Position numbers and translations under genes: made by a program
The notes under the pieces: generated by a model
Database searches by the model: none
What the model was told of the DNA's origin: nothing
Seen by the model: the letters and a program-made list of their open reading frames with translations, nothing else
Origin: Collinsella aerofaciens
GTDB lineage: Bacteria; Actinomycetota; Coriobacteriia; Coriobacteriales; Coriobacteriaceae
DNA length: 50,797 nucleotides
Direction: 5' to 3'
NCBI GenBank assembly: GCA_008671135.1
Contig: RQAP01000018.1
Location: 1 to 50,797 of the forward strand
In this document: piece by piece, positions 24,480 to 32,953 of the stretch
Layout: each line of letters begins with the position of its first letter
Position numbering within the stretch: the first letter of the stretch is position 1

Positions 24480-24746
24480 ATGGCAGAGAAGACCCCGGTC
24501 GAGCAGCTTACGTACAAGCAGGCTTCGCAGGAGTTGGAGCTCATCATTCGCAGCTTGGAGTCGGGCGATATGGAGCTCGAGGAATCGCTCGAGAGCTATA
24601 CCCGCGGCGTCGAGCTCCTCAAGAGCCTGCGCACCCGCCTGTCCGATGCCGAGCAGAAGGTCTCGGTGCTTCTTAAGGACGTTGACGGCAACGACGTGCT
24701 CGCCGACGGCGAAGCCGCCAACACGGACGACAACCTCTCGTTCTAA
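24480..24746 (+). CDS. xseB: Exodeoxyribonuclease VII small subunit
   Basis: The 88-aa helical protein has the family core LTYKQASQELELIIRSLESG then LEESLESYTRGVELLK. It binds XseA. The ATG at 24480 follows GGGAAAGGAAACAGCT. It lies 42 bp after xseA. Confidence 0.93.
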   Translation: MAEKTPVEQLTYKQASQELELIIRSLESGDMELEESLESYTRGVELLKSLRTRLSDAEQKVSVLLKDVDGNDVLADGEAANTDDNLSF

Positions 24747-24795
24747 CCATCCCGACCAAATATAATTGCCTTGGTCTGTGAGAAAGGAACCAACC

Positions 24796-25131
24796 ATGTG
24801 CGATTGCATCTTCTGCAAAATTGCCAACCACGAGATCCCCTCGACCGTTGTCTATGAGGACGACCAGGTCATCGCCTTCGACGACCTCAATCCCCAGGCG
24901 CCGGTCCATACGCTCGTGATCCCCAAGAAGCACTACAGTGACATCGCCGACAACGTACCTGCCGAGACCATGGGCGCCATGGCTCACGCCATCCAGGAGG
25001 TCGCTAAGGTCAAGGGCTTGGAGGACGGTTTCCGGGTCATCTCCAACAAGGGCGTCAACGCCGGCCAGACCGTCATGCACTTCCACATGCACGTTCTCGG
25101 TGGCAAGAACCTGGGCGAGAACCTCATCTGA
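24796..25131 (+). CDS. HIT-family nucleotide hydrolase
   Basis: The 111-aa protein has CIFCKI near the start (Cys pair for zinc) and the histidine triad HFHMHV, H95, H97 and H99, which cleaves nucleoside phosphoramidates (HinT-like). The start has AAAGGA 10 nt upstream. It follows xseB closely and may share its transcript. Confidence 0.93.
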   Translation: MCDCIFCKIANHEIPSTVVYEDDQVIAFDDLNPQAPVHTLVIPKKHYSDIADNVPAETMGAMAHAIQEVAKVKGLEDGFRVISNKGVNAGQTVMHFHMHVLGGKNLGENLI

Positions 25132-25172
25132 GGACGCACAGCCCGTCGCCTTGGCTGCCTTTGGAGTAACCT

Positions 25173-26063
25173 ATGCAGCTTTCTCAACTCGAATACCTTC
25201 AAGCGGTAGCGAACTACGGCGGCGTGCGCAAAGCGGCTCGCGCCGTTCACGTGAGCCCACAGGCCGTTTCGTCGGCAATCAAAAAGTTGGAATCTGAGTA
25301 TCAGATTGTTTTGCTCGACCGATCGGCGGGGGAGGCTGTTTTGTCTCCGGCGGGCAGAGAATTTGCGCGTCGTGCACGCGTGATCCTGGCACAAGTCGAC
25401 GATCTCAAAAAGTACACCCAATCGGAGAACGGCGGCGTTTCGCCCGACGGTCACTTTCGTCTTTACGCCCCCTGTCTTCACGGGCGGGGGCGTCTTTTTT
25501 CCGAAAACTGGTACGACTCGTTTGAAAGCTCGCACCCTCAGATTCATCTTGATGTGTGGCATCAGCCAACGGCAACATGCTTTGAATCACTTATACTTGG
25601 AATTTCGGACGCGGCTATCTCGTTTGAGGAACCACGGGACAGCGTCCTTTCTTCAAAATATATGGGTGAAAAGGAGCTCAGGGTTCTTTCATGTCCAGCT
25701 GGTCATCAATCTGTTGACGCTATGACCATTCGTGAGTTACTGGGCGGCAGGCTCGCTGTTCCAATTAATTTGTCACCCTGTCTCAATGCAATCAATCAAT
25801 GCCCCGAAGCCCAGCTGGTTAATTTCCGCTTTCGCGATGTCGAATACGGAAACAGGGCGCAGACTGAGTTTCTTCAAGCCGGGGGATTGATATTGAGCTT
25901 TTCTGGCTCTTCTCTCGCATCAGATGGACTGGAAGTGAGCGAGTGTTCCATTGAAGGCTCGCATGACGTAGCCTTGCCCATCTACTTTTGCTATCGGCAA
26001 AATGCCTGGACCGATCGACACCAGACGGTATTTCTTCACCTATTGCGTCACCTTGCTTCGTGA
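25173..26063 (+). CDS. LysR-family transcriptional regulator
   Basis: The 296-aa protein starts with a LysR-type winged helix (LEYLQAVANYGGVRKAARAV, then VSPQAVSSAIKKLE) and has a divergent effector domain from about residue 90. Base composition drops in the second half relative to the neighbouring xse genes. It lies upstream of, and in line with, the MFS transporter, which it may control. The ligand is unknown. Confidence 0.85.
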   Translation: MQLSQLEYLQAVANYGGVRKAARAVHVSPQAVSSAIKKLESEYQIVLLDRSAGEAVLSPAGREFARRARVILAQVDDLKKYTQSENGGVSPDGHFRLYAPCLHGRGRLFSENWYDSFESSHPQIHLDVWHQPTATCFESLILGISDAAISFEEPRDSVLSSKYMGEKELRVLSCPAGHQSVDAMTIRELLGGRLAVPINLSPCLNAINQCPEAQLVNFRFRDVEYGNRAQTEFLQAGGLILSFSGSSLASDGLEVSECSIEGSHDVALPIYFCYRQNAWTDRHQTVFLHLLRHLAS

Positions 26064-26102
26064 GGCCATTTGGCCTCGTGGCGTCAAGTGAATGTTGACG
26101 CC
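26062..26102. terminator. Twin hairpins between LysR and MFS genes
   Basis: GAGGCCA faces TGGCCTC (26062-26077), then GGCGTCAA faces TTGACGCC (26080-26102), followed by TTGT. It probably ends the LysR transcript. Confidence 0.5.
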
Positions 26103-26182
26103 TTGTAACACATGACTGACGGCTCTGCCCTCATGCTTTTCCAAGATTCCGATTTAGATTGCTGACTCTTGGAGGGCGGAGT

Positions 26183-27343
26183 ATGAAAAACCGTACGGTT
26201 TTGCTTTATATGACGTTCGTTTTTCTGTCGAACTTCAGCACCATTTTGTATTTTCTGACGGTTTACCTTGAATTTGTCGGATTCTCGATGGTGGCGATTT
26301 CTAGCATGATGATTGCATATCAAGTGAGCAAGTTCATCCTTGAAGTTCCCACTGGCTATATTGCTGATAGGTTTGGACGAAAGACAAGCGGTCTCGTTGG
26401 CGTCGTGGGAATGCTTGGATACTACGCCGCCCTGCTTTTCGTCCGTTCTCCTCTGCTTTTAATCGGCGCGTTTGCTCTCAAGGGTTTTGCCGTTGCATGT
26501 GTGAGCGGATCCATAGAAGCAATTTACATTGACAGTGTCTCTCAGGACCAGCTCGTAAGACTTAATGTCGTTGAGCGATTTGTTTTCTATGCCTCTTATG
26601 CCATCTCCGCTTGTGCGGGCGGTTTCATTTCGTCTGTCGGTGCATATCTCATTGGTCTTTCGGCAGATATCATCGCAATGGTGTTGACGTTGGTTGTCGT
26701 TGTCTGCATTCCTGAGATGCGAAGAGGGGGCACTGCGGCGACACCTGAGCGTGGAATTAGCCCGAAGACGATCGGAGCCGCTATTGCGCGTAACGGCATT
26801 CTTCGTTCAGCGTTCATCATGGACTGCTCTCAGGCATTTGCTTTTGTCGCCCTGGAAGACTTTTTCTCACTGTTGCTTGCGGGTCGCGGAATGAATGCCG
26901 TCGCTTCGGGTGTGACCATTGCGGTCCAGCTCCTTGCCTCGGCCTCCATGGGGCTTATTGTGCCCAGTGTGATTGCTCATGTCGACAAGGGCCGTTTTGC
27001 GCGTATTTGCGGCATCGTGCGCCTTTCCCTGACTGCTCTGTTTTTGATTCCCTTTACTCCGGTCTATTTGCTGCCCGTGTTCTATGTACTGCAGACGGTC
27101 GCTTACTCGTTATTTGCTCCAATTAAATACTCAATTTTTCAAAATGCTGTCGATTCTTCGATGCGCTGTTCACTGATTTCGGTCCAAAGCCAGATGGTGG
27201 CGGTGGGTGCCATCCTTTTCTATCTGTTCAATGCTGCGTTGAGCAGCATCGCGGGTATTCGAGTCATATTGCTTGTAGCGCTCGGGATTTCTTCTTTGGT
27301 GTATATCCCCGCGCTCTTTCGTCTTACAAGTCAAAGGCCATGA
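26183..27343 (+). CDS. MFS transporter
   Basis: The 386-aa protein has about twelve hydrophobic segments and the MFS loop motif GYIADRFGRKTSG between segments 2 and 3. It is probably a drug or metabolite efflux protein. GGAGGGCGGA lies directly upstream of the ATG at 26183. T/A-rich codons (for example ATT, TTT) and the more AT-rich composition set it apart, together with the LysR gene, from the surrounding housekeeping genes, which suggests acquisition by transfer. Confidence 0.87.
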   Translation: MKNRTVLLYMTFVFLSNFSTILYFLTVYLEFVGFSMVAISSMMIAYQVSKFILEVPTGYIADRFGRKTSGLVGVVGMLGYYAALLFVRSPLLLIGAFALKGFAVACVSGSIEAIYIDSVSQDQLVRLNVVERFVFYASYAISACAGGFISSVGAYLIGLSADIIAMVLTLVVVVCIPEMRRGGTAATPERGISPKTIGAAIARNGILRSAFIMDCSQAFAFVALEDFFSLLLAGRGMNAVASGVTIAVQLLASASMGLIVPSVIAHVDKGRFARICGIVRLSLTALFLIPFTPVYLLPVFYVLQTVAYSLFAPIKYSIFQNAVDSSMRCSLISVQSQMVAVGAILFYLFNAALSSIAGIRVILLVALGISSLVYIPALFRLTSQRP

Positions 27344-27376
27344 GTATTTGGGCACCGATAACTTATATATCAACGC

Positions 27377-27412
27377 AATAAACCCGAGCGCGAGGGCGTT
27401 TGGGTTTATTAT
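27377..27412 (+). terminator. Terminator after the MFS gene
   Basis: AATAAACCC faces GGGTTTATT with a GC-rich loop, followed by ATT. It isolates ackA from the MFS gene. Confidence 0.65.
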
Positions 27413-27463
27413 TGAAGCGTATGTAACCTGGCGGCGCCACACCGCCTGTTAGTAGGGAGACAC

Positions 27464-28642
27464 ATGAACGTTCTGGTCGTCAACGCGGGATCTTCGACCC
27501 TTAAGTATCAGGTCATCGACACCAAGTCCCATAAGGTGTCCGCAAAGGGCTCCTGCGAGCGCGTCTGCTTTACCGGTGGTACCTTCACCCATGCTGCCAA
27601 TGGCTCCAAGAAGGTGACCGAGAACATCGAGTTCCCCGACCACAAGGTCGCCATCGAGGTCGTCCTGAAGGACCTTGAGGCCAACGGCGTCAAGATCGAG
27701 GGCATCGGCCACCGTATCGTTCAGGGCGGTTGGTACTTTGGTGATTCCTCCCTCGTCGACGAGGACGTCCTCGCCAAGATTCGCGAGGTCGCCCCGCTGG
27801 CGCCGCTGCACAACAACCCCGAGGCCAACGTTATCGAGTACTGCCTGGAGCAGTATCCCGATCTGCCCAACGTTACGGTCTACGACACCGCTTTCCACTT
27901 CAACATGCCCGAGGTCGCCAAGACCTACGCCCTTCCCAAGGATGTTTGCGACAAGCTGCACATCCGTAAGTACGGCGCCCACGGCACCAGCTACCGCTAC
28001 ATCTCCAAGAAGGTCGCCGAGATGACCAACGGCGAGGCCCGCAAGGTCGTCGTGTGCCATATCGGCTCCGGCGCTTCCCTGTGCGCCATCGAGGATGGCA
28101 AGTGCATGGACACCACCATGGGTCTCACCCCGCTCGACGGCGTCATGATGGGCACCCGCTGTGGCTCCATCGACCCGGCTACCGTGTGCTACCTGCAGCG
28201 CGAGGGCGGCTACACCTTCGATGAGGTCGATGAGATGATGAACAAGAAGTCCGGCCTTTTGGCCGTGACCGGCGGCAAGACCAACGACTGCCGTAACGTC
28301 GAGGAGCTCGCCGCTGCTGGTGACCCCGAGGCTCAGCTCGCCTTCGATATGTTCGTCTACAAGATTGCCGCCAAGGCTGCCGAGATGGCTACTTCTATGT
28401 GCGGTATGGACACGCTCGTCTTCACCGCCGGCATCGGCGAGCACGCTCCGGCTGTCCGCGCTGGCGTGGCCGACCGTCTGGCCTTTATGGGCGTCAAGAT
28501 GGACCATGCCCGTAACGCCCTGCGTGGCGATGGCGCTTGGTGCCTGTCTGCCAAGGATTCCAAGGTCAAGATTTTCGTCATCCCCACGGACGAGGAGTTC
28601 ATGATCGCTTCCGACGTCGAGCGCATCGTCAACGGCAAGTAA
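27464..28642 (+). CDS. ackA: Acetate kinase paralogue 1 (with altered active-site motifs)
   Basis: The 392-aa ASKHA-fold kinase transfers phosphate between acetyl-phosphate and ADP. It starts NAGSSTLKY and keeps the arginine of HRIVQGG, the aspartate of YDTAFH, MGTR and the C-terminal DEEFMIA. Compared with E. coli AckA it has HGTSY where HGTSH is usual, CHIGSG for CHLGNG, and GSIDP for GDIDP. The second copy retains HGTSH and CHLGNG. It may have changed activity or prefer another short-chain acid. GGGAG lies before the ATG. It reads into a terminator. Confidence 0.9.
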   Translation: MNVLVVNAGSSTLKYQVIDTKSHKVSAKGSCERVCFTGGTFTHAANGSKKVTENIEFPDHKVAIEVVLKDLEANGVKIEGIGHRIVQGGWYFGDSSLVDEDVLAKIREVAPLAPLHNNPEANVIEYCLEQYPDLPNVTVYDTAFHFNMPEVAKTYALPKDVCDKLHIRKYGAHGTSYRYISKKVAEMTNGEARKVVVCHIGSGASLCAIEDGKCMDTTMGLTPLDGVMMGTRCGSIDPATVCYLQREGGYTFDEVDEMMNKKSGLLAVTGGKTNDCRNVEELAAAGDPEAQLAFDMFVYKIAAKAAEMATSMCGMDTLVFTAGIGEHAPAVRAGVADRLAFMGVKMDHARNALRGDGAWCLSAKDSKVKIFVIPTDEEFMIASDVERIVNGK

Positions 28643-28653
28643 TTGCAAGAGGG

Positions 28654-28692
28654 GAGGGGCTGGACGACCAAGTGCCGTTCAGCCCCTCTTTT
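28654..28692 (+). terminator. Terminator between the two acetate kinase genes
   Basis: GAGGGGCTG and CAGCCCCTC flank a 17-nt loop and run into TTTT. The two kinases are therefore separate transcription units. Confidence 0.8.
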
Positions 28693-28723
28693 GCGCTCGT
28701 TGGGCGATATGCCTGATAGCTAT

Positions 28724-28755
28724 TTATTAAGATGTGATAACTTCTTATTAAAATG
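28724..28755 (+). promoter_or_regulatory. Direct repeats upstream of the second acetate kinase
   Basis: TTATTAAGATG (28724-28734) and TTATTAAAATG (28745-28755) repeat at exactly 21 bp, two helical turns, about 50 bp before the ATG. They may be a regulator site or part of the promoter. Confidence 0.4.
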
Positions 28756-28806
28756 CGGTCGCCTTAAGAGGTCTGCGTCGACCGTATTGCACTGCAAAGG
28801 AGTCTC

Positions 28807-29985
28807 ATGAACGTACTTGTTGTCAACGCCGGCAGCTCAAGCCTTAAATATCAGCTTCTGGATACCGATACCCGCGAGGTTTTCGCCAAGGGCAACTGCG
28901 AGCGTATCGGCTCGGACATGGGTATCTTTGGTCATTCCGAGAACGGTGGCGCCAAGCAGACCGAGGAGGTTCCCTTCCCCGATCATCGCTCTGCTATCGC
29001 TTGCGTGCTCGAGGAGCTCGAGAAGACCGACTTTACGATCGATGGCATTGGGCATCGTATCGTTCAGGGCGGCTGGCACTTCGATGATTCCGCAGTTGTC
29101 GACGACGAGGTTATGGCCAAGATTCTTGAGGTGGCACCGCTTGCTCCGCTGCACAACTACGGCGAGGCCGCAGCGATTGAGTATTGCCGTGAGAAGTATC
29201 CGGAGCTGCCCAACGTGGCGGTCTTCGACACCTCGTTCCACATGACCATGCCCGAGGTTGCCTACACTTACGCCCTGCCCAAGGACGTGTGCGACAAGTA
29301 TCATGTGCGCAAATATGGCGCCCACGGAACGAGTCATCGTTACGAGTGGATGATGGCCAAGGAGATCCTGGGCTCGCGCTGCCACCGTCTGCTTTCGTGC
29401 CATTTGGGTAACGGTGCTTCGCTCGCTGCTATCGAGGACGGCGTGTGCCGCGACACCACGATGGGCCTCACGCCGCTCGACGGCCTGATGATGGGCACTC
29501 GCTGTGGTTCCATTGACCCGGCCACCGTGTGCTACCTCCAGCGCGAGGGAGGCTACAGCTATCAGGAAGTTGATGACATGATGAACAAGCAGTCTGGTCT
29601 GCTTGCCATCTCGGGCATCTCCAACGACGCCCGCGACATCCGTACACGCGCCTCCGAGGGCGACGAGCGCTGCCTGCTCGCCTTCGATATGTTCGCCTAC
29701 AAGGCCATGCAGCAGGCCGGCTCCATGATCGCTTCCATGGCGGGCGTGGACACCATCACCTTTACCGCCGGCATCGGCGAGAACGACTGGTCGATCCGCA
29801 AGGCCTTCTGCGACTGCTTTGAGTGGCTGGGCGTACGCATCGACAACAACAAGAACCGCGAGGCCGTGGGCAACGGCCCGCAGGTCATCAGCGCCGCCGG
29901 TTCCGCCGTCACGGTCATGGTCATCCCCACCGACGAGGAATACATGATCGCCCACGACGTCGAGCGTCTGACCAAGAACAACTAA
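28807..29985 (+). CDS. ackA: Acetate kinase paralogue 2 (canonical motifs)
   Basis: The 392-aa protein is the same length as the first copy and clearly its paralogue. It keeps the canonical NAGSSSLK, FDTSFHMTMP, YGAHGTSHRY, CHLGNGAS and FTAGIGEN. Both copies share HRIVQGG (Q replacing the usual H) and CGSIDP. AAAGGAG precedes the ATG. It faces pta, with which it would complete acetyl-CoA to acetate conversion and ATP synthesis. Confidence 0.95.
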   Translation: MNVLVVNAGSSSLKYQLLDTDTREVFAKGNCERIGSDMGIFGHSENGGAKQTEEVPFPDHRSAIACVLEELEKTDFTIDGIGHRIVQGGWHFDDSAVVDDEVMAKILEVAPLAPLHNYGEAAAIEYCREKYPELPNVAVFDTSFHMTMPEVAYTYALPKDVCDKYHVRKYGAHGTSHRYEWMMAKEILGSRCHRLLSCHLGNGASLAAIEDGVCRDTTMGLTPLDGLMMGTRCGSIDPATVCYLQREGGYSYQEVDDMMNKQSGLLAISGISNDARDIRTRASEGDERCLLAFDMFAYKAMQQAGSMIASMAGVDTITFTAGIGENDWSIRKAFCDCFEWLGVRIDNNKNREAVGNGPQVISAAGSAVTVMVIPTDEEYMIAHDVERLTKNN

Positions 29986-30007
29986 CGCACGCATTTGCAA
30001 GTAAACG

Positions 30008-30044
30008 AAAGGCCTCCAGAGCAACAGCTCCGGAGGCCTTTTTT
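30008..30044 (+). terminator. Terminator after the second acetate kinase
   Basis: AAAGGCCTCC and GGAGGCCTTTTTT form a 10-bp stem with a T run. Confidence 0.9.
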
Positions 30045-30060
30045 ACTAGCAGGCGGACGG

Positions 30061-30246
30061 CGGAAACCCCATCCCATTTCGAGCGCAAATACTGGGACAC
30101 GCTTTCCGGTTGAGGCACGTTGCGGAAAGTGCGACCCACAATAAAGCATAATTCCGTCCCACGGTTTCCCAAACAGGCCCCAAGCGGAAGCTGCATCCCA
30201 CAATCCGCCTTCAAACCGGGACACACTTTCCGGTGGGCCAGACATC
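30061..30246. repeat. Three tandem 62-bp imperfect repeats
   Basis: Units start with CGGAAA or CGGAAG at 30061, 30123 and 30185, exactly 62 bp apart. Each contains a CCCA block and later GGGACA or GTCCCA and a TTTCC block, so each can fold on itself. A degenerate fourth unit may begin at about 30250. No coding frame is supported here. Confidence 0.65.
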
Positions 30247-30394
30247 AGACCGCAGCCAACATTTCGGTCCCAAAGTGACCATATCTGCATCGTTTGACCC
30301 TCCAGCAACGGCACTCATCCATTCAGTTTTTCAGCGCCAGCTCGTAGCCAAGCCGCCGTCCACCCCAGATACCCTGATTGCTACGTGGCGGTAG

Positions 30395-30523
30395 AAGGCC
30401 GTACGGGCTAACCCCTGAAAACACTCCGCAGACCAGAAACGCCCCCGTTCGTAGCTCCGAAGGAGCAGAACGGGGGCGTTTCATTGGTCGAGGACGTTTT
30501 CAGGGGTTAGCCCGTACGGCCTT
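30395..30523. repeat. Nested inverted repeat past pta
   Basis: A perfect 28-bp inverted repeat (30395-30422 and 30496-30523; inner ends CCCCTGAAAAC and GTTTTCAGGGG) encloses a second hairpin AAACGCCCCCGTTC / GAACGGGGGCGTTT at 30437-30481. The inner hairpin is terminator-like. It lies 15 bp past the pta stop. Confidence 0.8.
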
Positions 30524-30538
30524 CGGGCGATGCGTACG

Positions 30539-31519
30539 CTACTCAGCCATCTGAGCCTGGACGGCGGTGATGGCTACGACACCCACGATGTCGTCGGCAG
30601 AGCAGCCGCGCGAAAGGTCGTTGACCGGCTTGGCGATGCCCTGCAGGATGGGGCCGTAAGCGTCGGCGCCGGCGAAGCGCTGGACCAGCTTGTAGCCGAT
30701 GTTGCCGGCCTCGAGATCGGGGAACACAAGCACGTTGGCCTTGCCGGCAACGGAGGAGCCGGGGGCCTTGAGCTGGGCGACGGTGGGAACGATGGCGGCG
30801 TCGAGCTGCAGGTCGCCATCGATGGCGAGCTCGGGAGCCTTCTCCTTGCAGAACTTAACGGCCTCCTGGACCTTCTTGGCGACCTCGCCGCCGGCGGAGC
30901 CCATGGTGGAGTAGGAGAGCATGGCCACGTGCGGCTCGACGCTGCCCATAAAGGTGGACCAGGAGTGAGCGGAGGCGATGGCGATCTCGGAGAGCTCGTC
31001 GGAGGACGGGTTGATGTTGAGGCCGCAGTCGGCGAAGATCAGCGTACCGTCGGTGCCGAACTGCGGGGTGTCGGTGCACATCACGAAGAAGGCCGAGACC
31101 AGCTTGGTACCCGGGGCGGTCTTAAGGATCTGCAGCGCGGGGCGCAGGGTGTCGGCGGTGGAGTGGCAGGCGCCGGAGACCAGGCCGTCGGCGTCACCCA
31201 TCTTGACCATCATGGTGCCAAAGTAGGTGGCGTCCATCACCTGGGCGCGAGCCTGCTCGATGGTGACGCCCTTCTTGGCGCGGAGCTCGGCAAACTTCTG
31301 CGCGTACTCCTCGTGCTTCTCGGCATTGCGCGGATCGATGACGGTGGCGCCGGGAACGTTGATCTCGTCGGGGTTGCCCAGGATGACGATCTTTGCCAGG
31401 CCCTCCTCGATGATCTTGGTGGCCGCGACGATGGTGCGCGGATCCTCGCCCTCGGGCAGGACGATCGTCTTAAGGTCGGCCTTGGCGGCAGACTTCATAC
31501 GGTTAAGGAAATCGCTCAT
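30539..31519 (-). CDS. pta: Phosphate acetyltransferase
   Basis: The 326-aa protein is the short form, catalytic PTA_PTB domain only. DADGLVSGACHSTADTLRPA, TPQFGTDGTLIFADCGLN and HVAMLSYSTMGSAGG are family blocks. It converts acetyl-CoA and phosphate to acetyl-phosphate for AckA. AAGGAG lies 5 nt before the ATG. The gene converges with the second acetate kinase rather than sharing an operon. Confidence 0.95.
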   Translation of the reverse strand: MSDFLNRMKSAAKADLKTIVLPEGEDPRTIVAATKIIEEGLAKIVILGNPDEINVPGATVIDPRNAEKHEEYAQKFAELRAKKGVTIEQARAQVMDATYFGTMMVKMGDADGLVSGACHSTADTLRPALQILKTAPGTKLVSAFFVMCTDTPQFGTDGTLIFADCGLNINPSSDELSEIAIASAHSWSTFMGSVEPHVAMLSYSTMGSAGGEVAKKVQEAVKFCKEKAPELAIDGDLQLDAAIVPTVAQLKAPGSSVAGKANVLVFPDLEAGNIGYKLVQRFAGADAYGPILQGIAKPVNDLSRGCSADDIVGVVAITAVQAQMAE

Positions 31520-31572
31520 GTTACTCCTTACAAGCGTTTCACTAAGCTCCAGGCGCCCGGCTGTTCACGAAT

Positions 31573-31593
31573 AAACCCGCTGCTAGCGGGTTT
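31573..31593. terminator. Small hairpin between pta and glf starts
   Basis: AAACCCGCT faces AGCGGGTTT with a 3-nt loop. It lies in the leader of pta, about 55 bp before its start, and may be a leader attenuator. On the plus strand it has a short T run. Confidence 0.45.
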
Positions 31594-31666
31594 ACCTTTC
31601 AATTATGTACGCCGCGGTGCTTGAGCTTTCCTTGTGTGGCAAGCTCATTATAGGACGCATTAGCGC

Positions 31667-31672
31667 TATAAT
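31667..31672 (+). promoter_or_regulatory. Candidate -10 element for glf
   Basis: A perfect TATAAT lies 79 bp before the glf start. No convincing -35 element is seen at normal spacing. Confidence 0.4.
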
Positions 31673-31750
31673 CGCTCTGATAAATATGTCTCGAAGAATG
31701 TTCGAGAAAAGCCCAGCTAACGAGCCCGTGGCTTTTGACAAGGAGTATCG

Positions 31751-32953
31751 ATGCAGATTACCTCAGGCCTGCCTGAAGGCTTTAACGCCGGCGCGTACGA
31801 CATGATTGTCGTCGGTGCTGGATATGCCGGTGCCGTTTGCGCCCGCCGTCTTGCCGAGACCATCGGCTATCGTGTTGCCGTTTTGGAGCGCCGTAGCCAC
31901 ATTGCGGGCAATGCCTATGACTGCACTGACGAGGCCGGAATCCTGATCCACGAGTACGGTCCGCATATCTATCACACCTTTAACGAGCGCGTGCACAATT
32001 TCCTGTCGCGCTTTACCAAGTGGACGGATTATCAGCACAAGGTGCTCGCCAACATCAACGGCACCCTTATGCCCGTGCCCTTCAACCACGCGAGTCTCAA
32101 GCTCGCCTTTGGTGACGAGCGCGGCGAGGAGCTGTATCAGAAGCTCGTGGAGACCTTTGGCAAGGATGTCAAGGTGCCCATTATGGAGCTGCGTAAGAAG
32201 AACGACCCCGACTTGGCCGAGGTCGCTGATTACGTCTACGAGAACGTCTTTTTGCATTACACCATGAAGCAGTGGGGCCAGACGCCCGACCAGATTGATC
32301 CCTCGATCACCGGCCGTGTTCCCGTCTTTGTGGGCGATGATGACCGCTACTTCCCGCAGGCTCCCTTCCAGGGCATGCCGCAGGACGGCTATACCGCGCT
32401 GTTTGAGCATATGCTCGACCACGATCTGATTGATGTGTTCTGCGACGTGGACGCCCGCGACCTCTTCGAGATCGACGAGACCACCGTCAAGATCGACGGT
32501 AAGGTCTATGGCGGCGAGATCGTCTACACCGGTCCGCTCGACGAGCTGTTCAATCTCGACCTGGGCGCCCTGCCGTACCGTACGCTCGACATGAAGTTCG
32601 AGACGCTCGATATGGATCAGTTCCAGCCCGTGGGCACCGTCAACTACACCACGAGCGAGGATTACACGCGCATCACTGAGTTCAAGAATATGACTGGCCA
32701 GGTCCTGCCCGGCAAGACCACCATCATGAAGGAATACTCCAAGGCCTATACGCCCGGCTCGGGTGAGACGCCGTACTACGCCATTCTTGAGCCCGAGAAC
32801 CGTGAGCTCTATGAGCGCTATCTTGAGCGCGTCCAGAACCTGACGAACTTCCACCCGGTGGGTCGTCTGGCCGAGTATCGTTACTACGATATGGACGCTG
32901 TGACCAATTCCGCCCTCGATCTTTCGGATGAGATTATCGCCTGCCATGCATAA
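31751..32953 (+). CDS. glf: UDP-galactopyranose mutase
   Basis: The 400-aa flavoenzyme interconverts UDP-galactopyranose and UDP-galactofuranose for cell-surface glycans. The FAD-binding loop GAGYAG is at 22-27, followed by ERRSHIAGNAYD and EYGPHIYHT. The C-terminal NYTTSEDYTRITEFKNM region and RLAEYRYYDMD are family signatures. AAGGAG precedes the ATG. Its end overlaps the next gene by 8 bp. Confidence 0.95.
   Translation: MQITSGLPEGFNAGAYDMIVVGAGYAGAVCARRLAETIGYRVAVLERRSHIAGNAYDCTDEAGILIHEYGPHIYHTFNERVHNFLSRFTKWTDYQHKVLANINGTLMPVPFNHASLKLAFGDERGEELYQKLVETFGKDVKVPIMELRKKNDPDLAEVADYVYENVFLHYTMKQWGQTPDQIDPSITGRVPVFVGDDDRYFPQAPFQGMPQDGYTALFEHMLDHDLIDVFCDVDARDLFEIDETTVKIDGKVYGGEIVYTGPLDELFNLDLGALPYRTLDMKFETLDMDQFQPVGTVNYTTSEDYTRITEFKNMTGQVLPGKTTIMKEYSKAYTPGSGETPYYAILEPENRELYERYLERVQNLTNFHPVGRLAEYRYYDMDAVTNSALDLSDEIIACHA

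Noticed and set aside
30061..30246. Tandem 62-bp repeats as a CRISPR array
   Set aside because: Units are contiguous and degenerate across their whole length; there is no constant repeat plus variable spacer pattern and no cas gene nearby.
30150..30340. Short minus-strand ORFs between ackA and pta
   Set aside because: They run across the tandem repeats and a terminator, have no ribosome sites and no recognisable protein features.
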